DNA from: an uncultured Acetatifactor sp.
GTDB taxonomy: Bacteria > Bacillota > Clostridia > Lachnospirales > Lachnospiraceae
Reading direction: 5' to 3'
Length of the DNA: 23,006 bases
NCBI GenBank assembly: GCA_948496895.1
Contig: CAOOJO010000006.1
Coordinates: forward strand, 1-23,006
Position numbers and translations under genes: made by a program. Positions 7,702 to 15,496 of this stretch are shown in pieces. Every line of letters begins with the position of its first letter. The first letter of the stretch is position 1. The notes under the pieces are model-generated. The model did not search any database and was not told the origin of the DNA. It saw only the letters and a list, made by a program, of their open reading frames with translations.

Positions 7702-9963
7702 ATGAAAAAGAGACATTCTGGAAAATGTATGGCGCAGGCCGCCACGGTGCTCTGCCTGGTGTGCCTGCTCCTGGCTGCCGCTTACGGATATCAGGAGCAG
7801 GCCGGGAATCCGCTGACGCCGGCGCAGGCCGCGGAGGATTACGATCCGCTGGCGCCGCCCCGGGACGCGGAGGGCTATTATCTGCTGTCCACGAAGGAGG
7901 ATTTCAGATGGTTCGTTTCCAGAGACAGGGATCCCTATACCAATGTCCGCCTGGCAGAGGATCTGATTTTAAATGACACCCAGGGGTGGGAGGATTGGGC
8001 GGATACGCCGCCTGAAAACAGCTATGGGGCCATTCCCAGCTACCACGGGCATTTTGACGGAAACGGCCATGCCCTGGAGGGGTACTATACATCGTACGGG
8101 AACTGGCTGGCGTTCCTTTTTACGGTACTGGAGGAGGACGCGAGAGTGACGGATCTTACGATCCGAAACAGCCTGTTTCAGACCACTTATGAGGATTGCG
8201 TCTACGAGAGCGAAAGCGGAAAGACGGACGTGGTCACCGCCGCCGCCCTCTGCTTTGCCAACTATGGCGTGATCGAGGGCTGCCAGGTGCAGGCAAAGGT
8301 AATAGGCGCATGGGACGCGGGCGGCATCGTAGGAATCAACTACGGACAGATGACGGACTGCAGGTTTACGGGAACGGTGGAGGCGGGGACGGATCGGCAT
8401 ACGGAAGCGCCCGAAAATGTATCCGCCAGAAACGCCCTGTTCGCAGGCGGCATCTGCCGCTCCAACCAGGGCATCATCCGAAACTGTGTGAATGAGGGGA
8501 CAGTAACGCTGGATGCCATTTCCGAAACCTTTTATGTGCATGATTTTGCCGTAGGAGGCATTTCCGGACGGCAGTCGGAGGAGGGGCGCATCCAGGATTC
8601 CCGCAATATGGGAGATGTGACGGGGATGGAGCTTGCGGGAGGCATAGCCGGCGCCAGCTGGGGCGGCATATACCAATGCCAGAACAGCGGAAGCGTCCAC
8701 GTCCGGCAGGGGGAGCGCAGCTATGTGGAGACCCTGGTCAGCGCAGGCGTCTGTGCCTCCAACGGCGGCATCGTGGATACCTGTGTCAATACCGGGGCCG
8801 TTACCATCAGCCAGAAATACTTAAGCTACCTTCCGCCCATCTACGGGATCGCCTGCAATACCGTGAACCCGGACAAGGGCTTGATTGAAAACAGCTTCTA
8901 TCTGGAAGACAAGGCCATGCAGGCCTATCCCCAACGCGGCGTGCGAAAGCTTGAAGCAGATGAGGCATCGGAGTTCTCCCCGTATTTTTCCGGAGAAAAG
9001 CGGCTGGAGAGGACGGACTTCACCGATTTTCTGGGCCTTGTCCCCTATGATCCGGAGACGGACGGGGATCCGGATTATGTCCGTCTGGGATTCGGCCCGC
9101 CGGAGGACGTGGCGTACCAGGTGGCGCCCGGCGACAGCCTCTGGAACATCGCGGAGCGGTATTATGGGGATGGACGATATTACGGCAATCTGGTGTGGAA
9201 AAATCCCGCATTGGAGGAAGGGGCCCTCCTGCCGGGCATGAAGCTTACCATTCCGCACAGGGAGCTTGCCGCAGTGCGCCGCTATGACGAGGAAGGGTTT
9301 GGCTTTGCCTACTGCAGGCTGCCCTCCGGCGAGAGCTGTCCCACCCGCTATGTGCTCTCCAAACCCATTGACTGGTATTACGGAAACATGCAGTTCGCGG
9401 CGAACGCGGGATTGGACACGCTGTGGCCCAAGACGCCGGATGCCGCGGAGTCGGAGGATATCCGTATCTTTGTCCGGGTGGACGCCAATCCGGACGGGGA
9501 TTTCTTTGAAGGCCGCTGGCCCCAGGCGCAGGAGCGCATCAAAAAAAGCGCCGCCGCTTACTGGGGCGATTCGGTGGATACCTTCCAGTTCGACCACTAT
9601 ACATTGGATAACGGGGAAAGCCTTTACTGCTATTCCTTTGTGGTATACAGAAAGGATGAGAAGCTGGTATGCCAGACCGCCTACCGTCTCTGTGAGAACA
9701 TGCTGGTGGAGCTCATCGGCGTGCAGCCCCTGCAGCCCCGCCAGCGTATCGGAGAAAGCCATGACGTGCTGCTGCGGGTGCCATATATGGCGGCTTTTGC
9801 GGACACGAACGCGAAGATTGAGGAAGCCCAGTCCGACCCGGATACCTTTATGGGCAGGGAAGACTGGGATTTCCCGCAGATTCACAATCCTTTTGCCATT
9901 GCCCTTGCCTATGACAAGGAGGCGGAGTGCAGCCCTTATATGCTGTTTACGGGGGCGCAGTAA
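7702..9963 (+). CDS. Secreted GLUG-repeat and LysM domain protein of unknown function
   Basis: A 753-residue protein. The ATG at 7702 follows GGAG with 7-nt spacing and gives a clear signal peptide (Lys-Lys-Arg, then a hydrophobic core up to about residue 28); a longer frame from 7612 would put 30 unrelated residues before it. From about 130 to 370 there are irregular glycine-rich repeats such as GGIVGINYG, GGICRSNQG, GGISGRQ and GGIAGASWG, resembling GLUG motifs found in surface proteins. At about 470-520 is one LysM domain (YQVAPGDSLWNIAERYYGD to PGMKLTIP) that should bind peptidoglycan or related N-acetylglucosamine polymers. The last 230 residues match no family I recognise. No sortase motif or C-terminal membrane segment is visible, so it is probably held on the wall by LysM. 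Its relation to the MATE gene upstream or the pot operon downstream is unclear. Confidence 0.8.
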   Translation: MKKRHSGKCMAQAATVLCLVCLLLAAAYGYQEQAGNPLTPAQAAEDYDPLAPPRDAEGYYLLSTKEDFRWFVSRDRDPYTNVRLAEDLILNDTQGWEDWADTPPENSYGAIPSYHGHFDGNGHALEGYYTSYGNWLAFLFTVLEEDARVTDLTIRNSLFQTTYEDCVYESESGKTDVVTAAALCFANYGVIEGCQVQAKVIGAWDAGGIVGINYGQMTDCRFTGTVEAGTDRHTEAPENVSARNALFAGGICRSNQGIIRNCVNEGTVTLDAISETFYVHDFAVGGISGRQSEEGRIQDSRNMGDVTGMELAGGIAGASWGGIYQCQNSGSVHVRQGERSYVETLVSAGVCASNGGIVDTCVNTGAVTISQKYLSYLPPIYGIACNTVNPDKGLIENSFYLEDKAMQAYPQRGVRKLEADEASEFSPYFSGEKRLERTDFTDFLGLVPYDPETDGDPDYVRLGFGPPEDVAYQVAPGDSLWNIAERYYGDGRYYGNLVWKNPALEEGALLPGMKLTIPHRELAAVRRYDEEGFGFAYCRLPSGESCPTRYVLSKPIDWYYGNMQFAANAGLDTLWPKTPDAAESEDIRIFVRVDANPDGDFFEGRWPQAQERIKKSAAAYWGDSVDTFQFDHYTLDNGESLYCYSFVVYRKDEKLVCQTAYRLCENMLVELIGVQPLQPRQRIGESHDVLLRVPYMAAFADTNAKIEEAQSDPDTFMGREDWDFPQIHNPFAIALAYDKEAECSPYMLFTGAQ

Positions 9964-10166
9964 AACGCGGCATCTCCAGGCTGCGCCTCCGGCACAGGGT
10001 TTTCCTCCACGACAGCCACAAACTCCTCTGTGGCTTCCAATGTGCCAATCTTGGTATATTCTGCCGAGATTTCCGCGTCATGGTAAAACAGCATGATACG
10101 GTTTGGGCTCCTGCCCCGGGGAAAATCCGCAGAACCAATTGACAAACCCTGCGCTATCCCGTATAG
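9936..10166 (-). pseudogene. Possible gene remnant (cyclophilin-like fragment?)
   Basis: An open minus-strand stretch between the LysM gene and potA encodes residues that look protein-like, e.g. NRIMLFYHDAEISAEYTKIG and GTLEATEEFVAVVEENP: acidic, few Arg/Ser/Pro, unlike the neighbouring shadow frames. It faintly resembles the end of small cyclophilin-like fold proteins. It has no ATG (only a TTG at 10145), no ribosome site, an upstream stop at about 10167, and overlaps the end of the LysM gene by 28 bp. If it was ever a gene, only its end remains. The homology is a memory-based guess. Confidence 0.25.
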
Positions 10167-10167
10167 T
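10139..10167 (+). promoter_or_regulatory. Sigma-A-type promoter of the pot operon
   Basis: TTGACA (10139-10144), a 17-bp spacer and TATAGT (10162-10167) give a perfect -35 and a 5/6 -10 match. It lies 62 bp upstream of the potA start codon. No operator is evident around it. Confidence 0.8.
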
Positions 10168-10229
10168 TATCTCATTGCGGAAGTATTCGAAAAAAGTCGC
10201 ATTTTGGAAGATGACAGGAGGCGCAGCCA

Positions 10230-11378
10230 TTGAAGAATACCATTATTTCCCTGAAAGACATCACCGTCTCCTACGACGGAGAGCAGGTTCTGGGGGGCTT
10301 CAACCTGGACATCCACGACGGGGAGTTCGTCACCCTTCTAGGCCCCTCCGGCTGCGGCAAGACCACGGTCCTGCGCACCATTGCCGGATTCATCAGGCCG
10401 GACGCCGGGGATGTATTTTTTAATGATAAAAATATAACAAAGCTCCCGCCCCACAAGCGGGAGGTGAACACCATTTTCCAGAAATACGCCCTGTTCCCCC
10501 ACCTGAACGTCTATGAGAACATCGCCTTCGGCATGCGGCTGAAGGGCCGGGGCGAGAAGGAGATTCGGCAGAAGGTACAGGAGATGCTGGCCATGGTGAA
10601 CCTCACCGGCTATGCCCACCGGGGCATAGGCCAGCTTTCCGGCGGGCAGCAGCAGCGGGTGGCCATCGCCAGGGCCCTGGCCAACGAGCCCAAGGTCCTG
10701 TTGCTGGACGAGCCTTTGGGGGCGCTGGACCTTAAGCTGCGTAAGGACATGCAGATTGAGCTGAAGAAGATACAGCAATGCACCGGCATCACCTTCGTGT
10801 TCGTCACCCACGACCAGGAGGAGGCTCTGTCCATGTCTGACACGGTCGTAGTCATGGACGGGGGCGTGATTCAGCAGATCGGCTCGCCCACGGATATCTA
10901 CAACGAGCCGCAGAACGCCTTCGTGGCGGACTTCATCGGGGAGTCCAATATCCTGGACGGCGTCATGCTGGAGGATTATTCGGTGCGGTTCGCGGGGCAC
11001 AGCTTCCACTGCCTGGACAGCGGCTTCGGCAGGAACACGCCCGTGGACGTGGTGATAAGGCCGGAAGACATAAAGGTAGTGGAACCGGATTCCACCCTGA
11101 TCGTGGGCGATGTGACGGCGGTCACCTTCAAGGGGGTACATTACGAGATGATTGTGGACGTGGCGGGCTTCAAGTGGATGATACAGTCCACCCAGTGCCG
11201 GGAGGTGGGCGACCACATCGGCCTGGCGCTGACCCCCGACGACATCCATGTCATGCGCAAGTCCGAATACTCCGGGGTGTTCGGGGACTACAGTACCTTC
11301 AGCGATGAGATGGAGGAAGACATGACCGCTTCAGAGGAGGCGGGCGTCCGGGAGGAGGGAGATGCCGATGAAATCTAA
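10230..11378 (+). CDS. potA: Spermidine/putrescine ABC transporter ATP-binding protein PotA
   Basis: A 382-residue cytoplasmic ATPase that powers polyamine import. It carries Walker A GPSGCGKTT (residues 38-46), Q-loop region FQKYALFPHLNVYENI (about 83-98), signature LSGGQQQR (136-143), Walker B LLLDEP (157-162), H-loop His194 in VTHDQEEAL, and a C-terminal regulatory TOBE-type domain (about 280-350). This is the length and layout of PotA. Translation starts at a TTG at 10230, chosen because AGGAGG (10216-10221) lies exactly 8 nt upstream and the encoded N-terminus begins in the right place. It is the first gene of potABCD and overlaps potB by 17 bp. After the TOBE region there is an acidic tail (EEDMTASEEAGVREEGDADE) that is probably unstructured. 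Confidence 0.95.
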   Translation: MKNTIISLKDITVSYDGEQVLGGFNLDIHDGEFVTLLGPSGCGKTTVLRTIAGFIRPDAGDVFFNDKNITKLPPHKREVNTIFQKYALFPHLNVYENIAFGMRLKGRGEKEIRQKVQEMLAMVNLTGYAHRGIGQLSGGQQQRVAIARALANEPKVLLLDEPLGALDLKLRKDMQIELKKIQQCTGITFVFVTHDQEEALSMSDTVVVMDGGVIQQIGSPTDIYNEPQNAFVADFIGESNILDGVMLEDYSVRFAGHSFHCLDSGFGRNTPVDVVIRPEDIKVVEPDSTLIVGDVTAVTFKGVHYEMIVDVAGFKWMIQSTQCREVGDHIGLALTPDDIHVMRKSEYSGVFGDYSTFSDEMEEDMTASEEAGVREEGDADEI

Positions 11379-12195
11379 TTCCAAGCTCCTCTCCGCCCCC
11401 TACACCGTCTGGATGACGGTCTTTATCGTGGTGCCCATGCTGTTGGTGGGATATTTTGCCTTTACGGATAAGGCGGGCAGCTTTACCCTGGAGAATATCC
11501 TGAGCGTGGGGCAGTATTCCAATGTATTCCTGCGCTCCATCTGGCTGGGGGCCATGGCCACGGTGATTTCCCTGGTTCTGGGGTATCCCTTTGCCATGAT
11601 CATCGCCAGGATGGGCGCGAGGCGGCAGAATGTCATGGTAATGCTGGTGATGCTGCCCATGTGGATGAACTTCCTACTGCGCACCTATGCCTGGATGACG
11701 CTTTTAGAAGACAACGGATTAATCAATTCGGCCCTGGCCGCCATAGGCCTGCCCAGGATTCATATGATCAACACCGCGGGAGCAGTGGTCCTGGGGATGG
11801 TGTACAACTACATTCCCTACATGATTCTGCCGCTTTACTCCGTGCTGACCAAAATCGATAAGAGCGTGATCGAGGCGGCACAGGATCTGGGGGCGGGCGG
11901 CACGCAGGTCTTCTTCAAGGTGGTGGTGCCTTTGAGCATGCCGGGGATCATCTCCGGCGTGACCATGGTGTTCGTGCCCGCGGTGAGCACCTTCATCATC
12001 TCCAAAATGCTGGGCGGCGGAGGCAACCTCCTCATCGGCGACCTGATTGACATGCAGTTTCTGGGCAGCGCTTACAATCCCAACCTGGGCTCTGCCGTGT
12101 CTTTGGTGCTGATGGTGATCATCCTGATCTGTATGGGGATCATGAACCAGTTCGATGATGGGGAAGTGAATGAGAGAGGGGGGATGCTGCTGTGA
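11362..12195 (+). CDS. potB: Spermidine/putrescine ABC transporter permease PotB
   Basis: A 277-residue inner permease subunit with about six membrane helices. The EAA loop that docks on the ATPase reads IEAAQDLGAGGTQVFFKVVVP, the standard binding-protein-dependent permease motif (EAA---G), split by one residue run. It pairs with PotC to form the membrane channel. A GGAGGAGGGAG site stands just ahead of two possible ATGs, 11362 and 11368; I list the first, the second would shorten the protein by two residues. The 17-bp overlap with potA and 4-bp overlap with potC suggest translational coupling within one transcript. Confidence 0.94.
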   Translation: MPMKSNSKLLSAPYTVWMTVFIVVPMLLVGYFAFTDKAGSFTLENILSVGQYSNVFLRSIWLGAMATVISLVLGYPFAMIIARMGARRQNVMVMLVMLPMWMNFLLRTYAWMTLLEDNGLINSALAAIGLPRIHMINTAGAVVLGMVYNYIPYMILPLYSVLTKIDKSVIEAAQDLGAGGTQVFFKVVVPLSMPGIISGVTMVFVPAVSTFIISKMLGGGGNLLIGDLIDMQFLGSAYNPNLGSAVSLVLMVIILICMGIMNQFDDGEVNERGGMLL

Positions 12196-13001
12196 AAAAA
12201 GTGGGCGGGCGTATCTACACTTTTCTCATTTTCCTCTTTCTGTACGCGCCGATTCTGGTGCTCATCGTGTTCTCCTTCAACGACACGGAGACCGGAAGCC
12301 GCACGGTGTGGGGCGGGGTCTCCCTGCGCTGGTACAGGAAGCTGTTTGAAGACAGGCTTATCTTAGAGGCCCTGCGCAATACCCTGCTGATTGCTGTGGT
12401 GTCGGCAGTGGTGTCCACTGTGCTGGGCACCGTGGCCGCCATCGGGATAAACGGCATGAAGCGTCTGCCCCGGCGGATCATGATGAACATCACCAACTTT
12501 CCCATGGTGAATCCGGAGATTGTCACGGGGGTGTCGCTGATGCTGCTGTTCGTGTCCGCGGTGCGGCTGTTGGGCGGGCGGAGCTTGGGCATGGCGTCGC
12601 TGATCGCGGCCCATATCACCTTCTGCCTGCCCTATGTGATCCTGTCCGTGCTGCCCAAGCTGCGCCAGATGGATCCCAACCTCTATGAGGCGGCCCAGGA
12701 TCTGGGATGTCCGCCGGTGAAGGCGTTCTTCAAGGTGGTGCTGCCGGAGATTATGCCCGGTGTGGTGACGGGGCTGATCATGGCCTTTACCCTTTCCATC
12801 GATGATTTCGTCATCAGCTATTTCACCAGCGGGACTACCCAGACCCTGCCTATCTACATCTACTCTATGACCCGCAAGCGCATCAGCCCGGAGATCAATG
12901 CCCTGTCCACGGTGCTGTTCGCGGCGGTGATGGCGCTGCTGATCATTGTGAATGTCCGCAACCTGAGAGACCGGGGCGGACAGGCCGAAAAGGAGGTGTG
13001 A
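12192..13001 (+). CDS. potC: Spermidine/putrescine ABC transporter permease PotC
   Basis: A 269-residue permease with about six membrane helices and the EAA loop LYEAAQDLGCPPVKAFFKVV. The opening LFLYAPILVLIVFSFND is characteristic of PotC proteins, as is FTLSIDDFVISYFTSG near the end. It starts with GTG at 12192, overlapping the potB stop by 4 bp (GTGA), with a G-rich site just upstream. It forms the second half of the polyamine channel and is followed 6 bp later by potD, so the four genes are almost certainly one operon. Confidence 0.94.
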   Translation: MKKVGGRIYTFLIFLFLYAPILVLIVFSFNDTETGSRTVWGGVSLRWYRKLFEDRLILEALRNTLLIAVVSAVVSTVLGTVAAIGINGMKRLPRRIMMNITNFPMVNPEIVTGVSLMLLFVSAVRLLGGRSLGMASLIAAHITFCLPYVILSVLPKLRQMDPNLYEAAQDLGCPPVKAFFKVVLPEIMPGVVTGLIMAFTLSIDDFVISYFTSGTTQTLPIYIYSMTRKRISPEINALSTVLFAAVMALLIIVNVRNLRDRGGQAEKEV

Positions 13002-13007
13002 GACGGC

Positions 13008-14201
13008 ATGGGCAGAGGAAGGACTTTCCCGGTTCGCGCGGCGCTCTTTATGGCCCTCTGCGCCGCCCTGACATCGGTACGGCCCGCCAGGGCGGCGGGG
13101 GGCAGGGAATCGGGCGTCACCATAAACGTATACAACTGGGGAGAATACATCGCCAACGGCACCGACGGCTCCCTGGACGTGAACGCCGAATTCACCAGGC
13201 GCACCGGCATCCGGGTGAACTACACCACCTTCGACAGCAACGAATCCCTGTACTCCAAGCTTGTGGGCGGCGGCGCGGACTACGACATCATCATCCCTTC
13301 GGACTATATGGTGTCCAGGCTCATAGACGAGGGCATGCTGGCAGAGCTGGACTTCTCCAACATCCCCAACTATCAGTACATCGACGACAGCTTCCGGAAC
13401 GCGGATTACGATCCGGAGGGCCGCTACTCGGTGCCCTACACCTGGGGCGTGGTGGGCCTGTTCTACAATACGGACTATATCGAAGAAGAGATTACAAGCT
13501 GGTCTTCCCTGTGGGACGACCGCTACGCCGGAAAGATTCTGATGTTCGACAATCCCAGGGATTCCTTCGCCATCGCCCAGTTCCTGCTGGGACAGTCCCT
13601 GAACACTACGCGAGAGAGCGACTGGCAGGAGGCCGCTGCCCTGCTGAAGCAGCAGAAGCCCCTGGTGCAGGCCTATGTCATGGACAAGATCTTCGACAAA
13701 ATGGAGAGCGAGGAGGCCTGGATAGCGCCCTATTATGCCGGGGACGCCGCCATTCTGGTGGACAACAGCGACAACATCCGCTTCGTGGTGCCAGAGGAGG
13801 GGACGAATTATTTCGTGGACGCCATGTGCATCCCGGCCACTTCCAGCCACAAGGCCGAGGCGGAGGCCTACATCAATTTCCTCTGCGACCCGGAGATTGC
13901 CGGGGCGAACATGGACTACGTGGGCTACTCCACCCCGGAGACCGCCGCCAAGGCCTATATGGATCCGGAGACCGTGGAGAGCCCCGTCCACTACCCGGAC
14001 GCGGAGATTCTGGCCCGCACCCAGGTCTTCGTCAACCTGCCGGAGGAGACCAGCAGGCTGCTCGACAGGCTTTGGGCCGAGGCGAAGATGGGCGGCCCCG
14101 GCCAGGCCATCGTGCTGGTGGCCATCATCCTGGGATTCCTGGCAGTGTATATCGCCATTCTGGTCTATAAAAGGCGCAAGCGAAAAAGAGAGCTGGCGTG
14201 A
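13008..14201 (+). CDS. potD: Spermidine/putrescine-binding protein PotD with C-terminal membrane anchor
   Basis: A 397-residue extracellular polyamine-binding protein of the PotD/PotF type. Family features include NVYNWGEYI (about residues 40-48), the hinge segment YDIIIPSDYMV, and PYTWGVVGLFYNTDYI. The N-terminus has a signal peptide (hydrophobic from about residue 10, likely cut after PARA or ARAA), but I see no lipobox cysteine. Instead the last 35 residues contain a strongly hydrophobic helix (about 366-386, AIVLVAIILGFLAVYIAILVY) followed by KRRKRKRELA, so the protein is probably anchored by its C-terminus with the binding domain outside. Gram-positive binding proteins are more often lipoproteins. 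AAAGGAGGTG runs just ahead of the ATG. Last gene of the potABCD cluster. Confidence 0.93.
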   Translation: MGRGRTFPVRAALFMALCAALTSVRPARAAGGRESGVTINVYNWGEYIANGTDGSLDVNAEFTRRTGIRVNYTTFDSNESLYSKLVGGGADYDIIIPSDYMVSRLIDEGMLAELDFSNIPNYQYIDDSFRNADYDPEGRYSVPYTWGVVGLFYNTDYIEEEITSWSSLWDDRYAGKILMFDNPRDSFAIAQFLLGQSLNTTRESDWQEAAALLKQQKPLVQAYVMDKIFDKMESEEAWIAPYYAGDAAILVDNSDNIRFVVPEEGTNYFVDAMCIPATSSHKAEAEAYINFLCDPEIAGANMDYVGYSTPETAAKAYMDPETVESPVHYPDAEILARTQVFVNLPEETSRLLDRLWAEAKMGGPGQAIVLVAIILGFLAVYIAILVYKRRKRKRELA

Positions 14202-14284
14202 CCGGAAAATATAAAAAAACGGGTTCATCGGAAGATTTTGTGGTAAACTAAGAGAAAGAACGAATCCACGAAAAAGGCGGGGGG

Positions 14285-15490
14285 ATGTCTATGAAGCTGA
14301 AAGACTGGGAAGGAAAGGAAAGCGAGCCGACGCTGAGGGATGGCAGCAAAAACCATACGGACAATGCAGACAGGGATTCCGGGGACCTGGGAACTCCGGA
14401 TACGGGAATCGGGGAACCGGTGGGAGGAACCGAACAGGGACTGCGGAAAAGGGCCTCTGCGCCGAAGAGGGACACTGAAGGGGAGGAAGAGCTGGCCCCC
14501 ATGCCGCCCTGGGCGAAGGCGCTGACATTCCTCGGCCTGACAGTGCTGGCCGCCATCCTATGCGCCGTGCTGTGGCATTTTACCCCCCCGGCAGAGCCGG
14601 GGAAGGGAGGACAGGGCAGCCTGGCCCAGGCCGGCCAGCCGGAGGAGGACGCGCCGGATTGGTCCCTGGAACCGGACGGAGGGCCGACATCGAAACCGGA
14701 GGACGAAGCTGGCGGCCAGCCCGATTCCTCTCCGACGCCGGAACCCACAGAGGCGCCGATTCCGGATACGTCTGCGGATTCCGAAAAAGAATCCGCGGAA
14801 AATGCCGGGACAGCACCTGATTCCCAGGCTTCCGCCCAGCCGGAGGCCTCCGGCAGCCAGCCCGAACCCACTCAGCCAACGGGCCAGCCCCAGGCCACGG
14901 CCCAACCCCGGCCTACAAATCAGCCAGAAGCGGGGAATCAGCCCCAGGCGGGCAATCAGGAAGCCGGGACGGGGGACATGCGCATGACCTTCATGGATGT
15001 GCAGGAATCCGTGACGCCCAAGGACGCGGTCAACCTGCGCACCATGCCCACCACCACGGACGACAGGAACATCGTGGTAAAGATCCCCAATGGCGAAGCC
15101 CTTTCCAGAACCGGCATCAACGCCGACACAGGATGGTCGCGCATAGACTATAATGGCCAGATACTGTACGCGGTAAGCCAGTATCTGACCACTGATTTAA
15201 ATTATAAGACGCCGGTGGCGCCCACCGACCCCAATTATGTCAGGACAGCAGACGGGGCCGTAGTCATTTTCGAAAACTGCGACGACTGGATTACGCCCAA
15301 GGAGTATGTGAACCTGCGGACGGAACCCAGCACCCTCCAGGAGGACGCCACGGTAAGCTGCCAGCTCAACTACGGCGAGAATGCCCACCGCACAGGCTTC
15401 AGCGCGGACTTCGGGTGGTCCAGGGTAGAGTACAACGGACAGGTGCTGTATGTGGTCACGAGCTTCGTCTATACGGTGCGGCCGGAGTGA
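14285..15490 (+). CDS. Membrane-anchored protein with two bacterial SH3-type domains
   Basis: A 401-residue protein: a charged cytoplasmic N-terminus (1-77), one membrane helix (about 78-98, ALTFLGLTVLAAILCAVLW), a long Pro/Gln/Glu/Ala-rich low-complexity linker (about 100-235) and two SH3_3-like domains (about 240-302 and 334-400). Both domains share the pattern PK-x(2-3)-VNLRT, then a hydrophobic strand, RTG followed by GWSR, then YNGQ and LY. Such domains bind peptidoglycan or proteins at the wall, so a wall-reaching tether is the likely role; no catalytic domain is visible. AAGG (14274-14277) is 7 nt before the ATG at 14285; an ATG two codons later is also possible. It lies 83 bp after potD with no clear terminator or promoter, so co-transcription with the pot operon is possible. 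It is convergent with the ROK repressor, with just 6 bp between the stops. Confidence 0.82.
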   Translation: MSMKLKDWEGKESEPTLRDGSKNHTDNADRDSGDLGTPDTGIGEPVGGTEQGLRKRASAPKRDTEGEEELAPMPPWAKALTFLGLTVLAAILCAVLWHFTPPAEPGKGGQGSLAQAGQPEEDAPDWSLEPDGGPTSKPEDEAGGQPDSSPTPEPTEAPIPDTSADSEKESAENAGTAPDSQASAQPEASGSQPEPTQPTGQPQATAQPRPTNQPEAGNQPQAGNQEAGTGDMRMTFMDVQESVTPKDAVNLRTMPTTTDDRNIVVKIPNGEALSRTGINADTGWSRIDYNGQILYAVSQYLTTDLNYKTPVAPTDPNYVRTADGAVVIFENCDDWITPKEYVNLRTEPSTLQEDATVSCQLNYGENAHRTGFSADFGWSRVEYNGQVLYVVTSFVYTVRPE

Positions 15491-15496
15491 CGCCGC

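Noticed and set aside
8821..9885. A 354-codon minus-strand frame inside the LysM gene
   Set aside because: Antisense shadow; the plus-strand frame has signal peptide, repeats and LysM motifs.
12363..14228. A 621-codon open frame on the minus strand across potC and potD
   Set aside because: His/Gln/Gly/Arg-rich translation with no family, the shadow of GC-rich coding genes potC and potD on the other strand.
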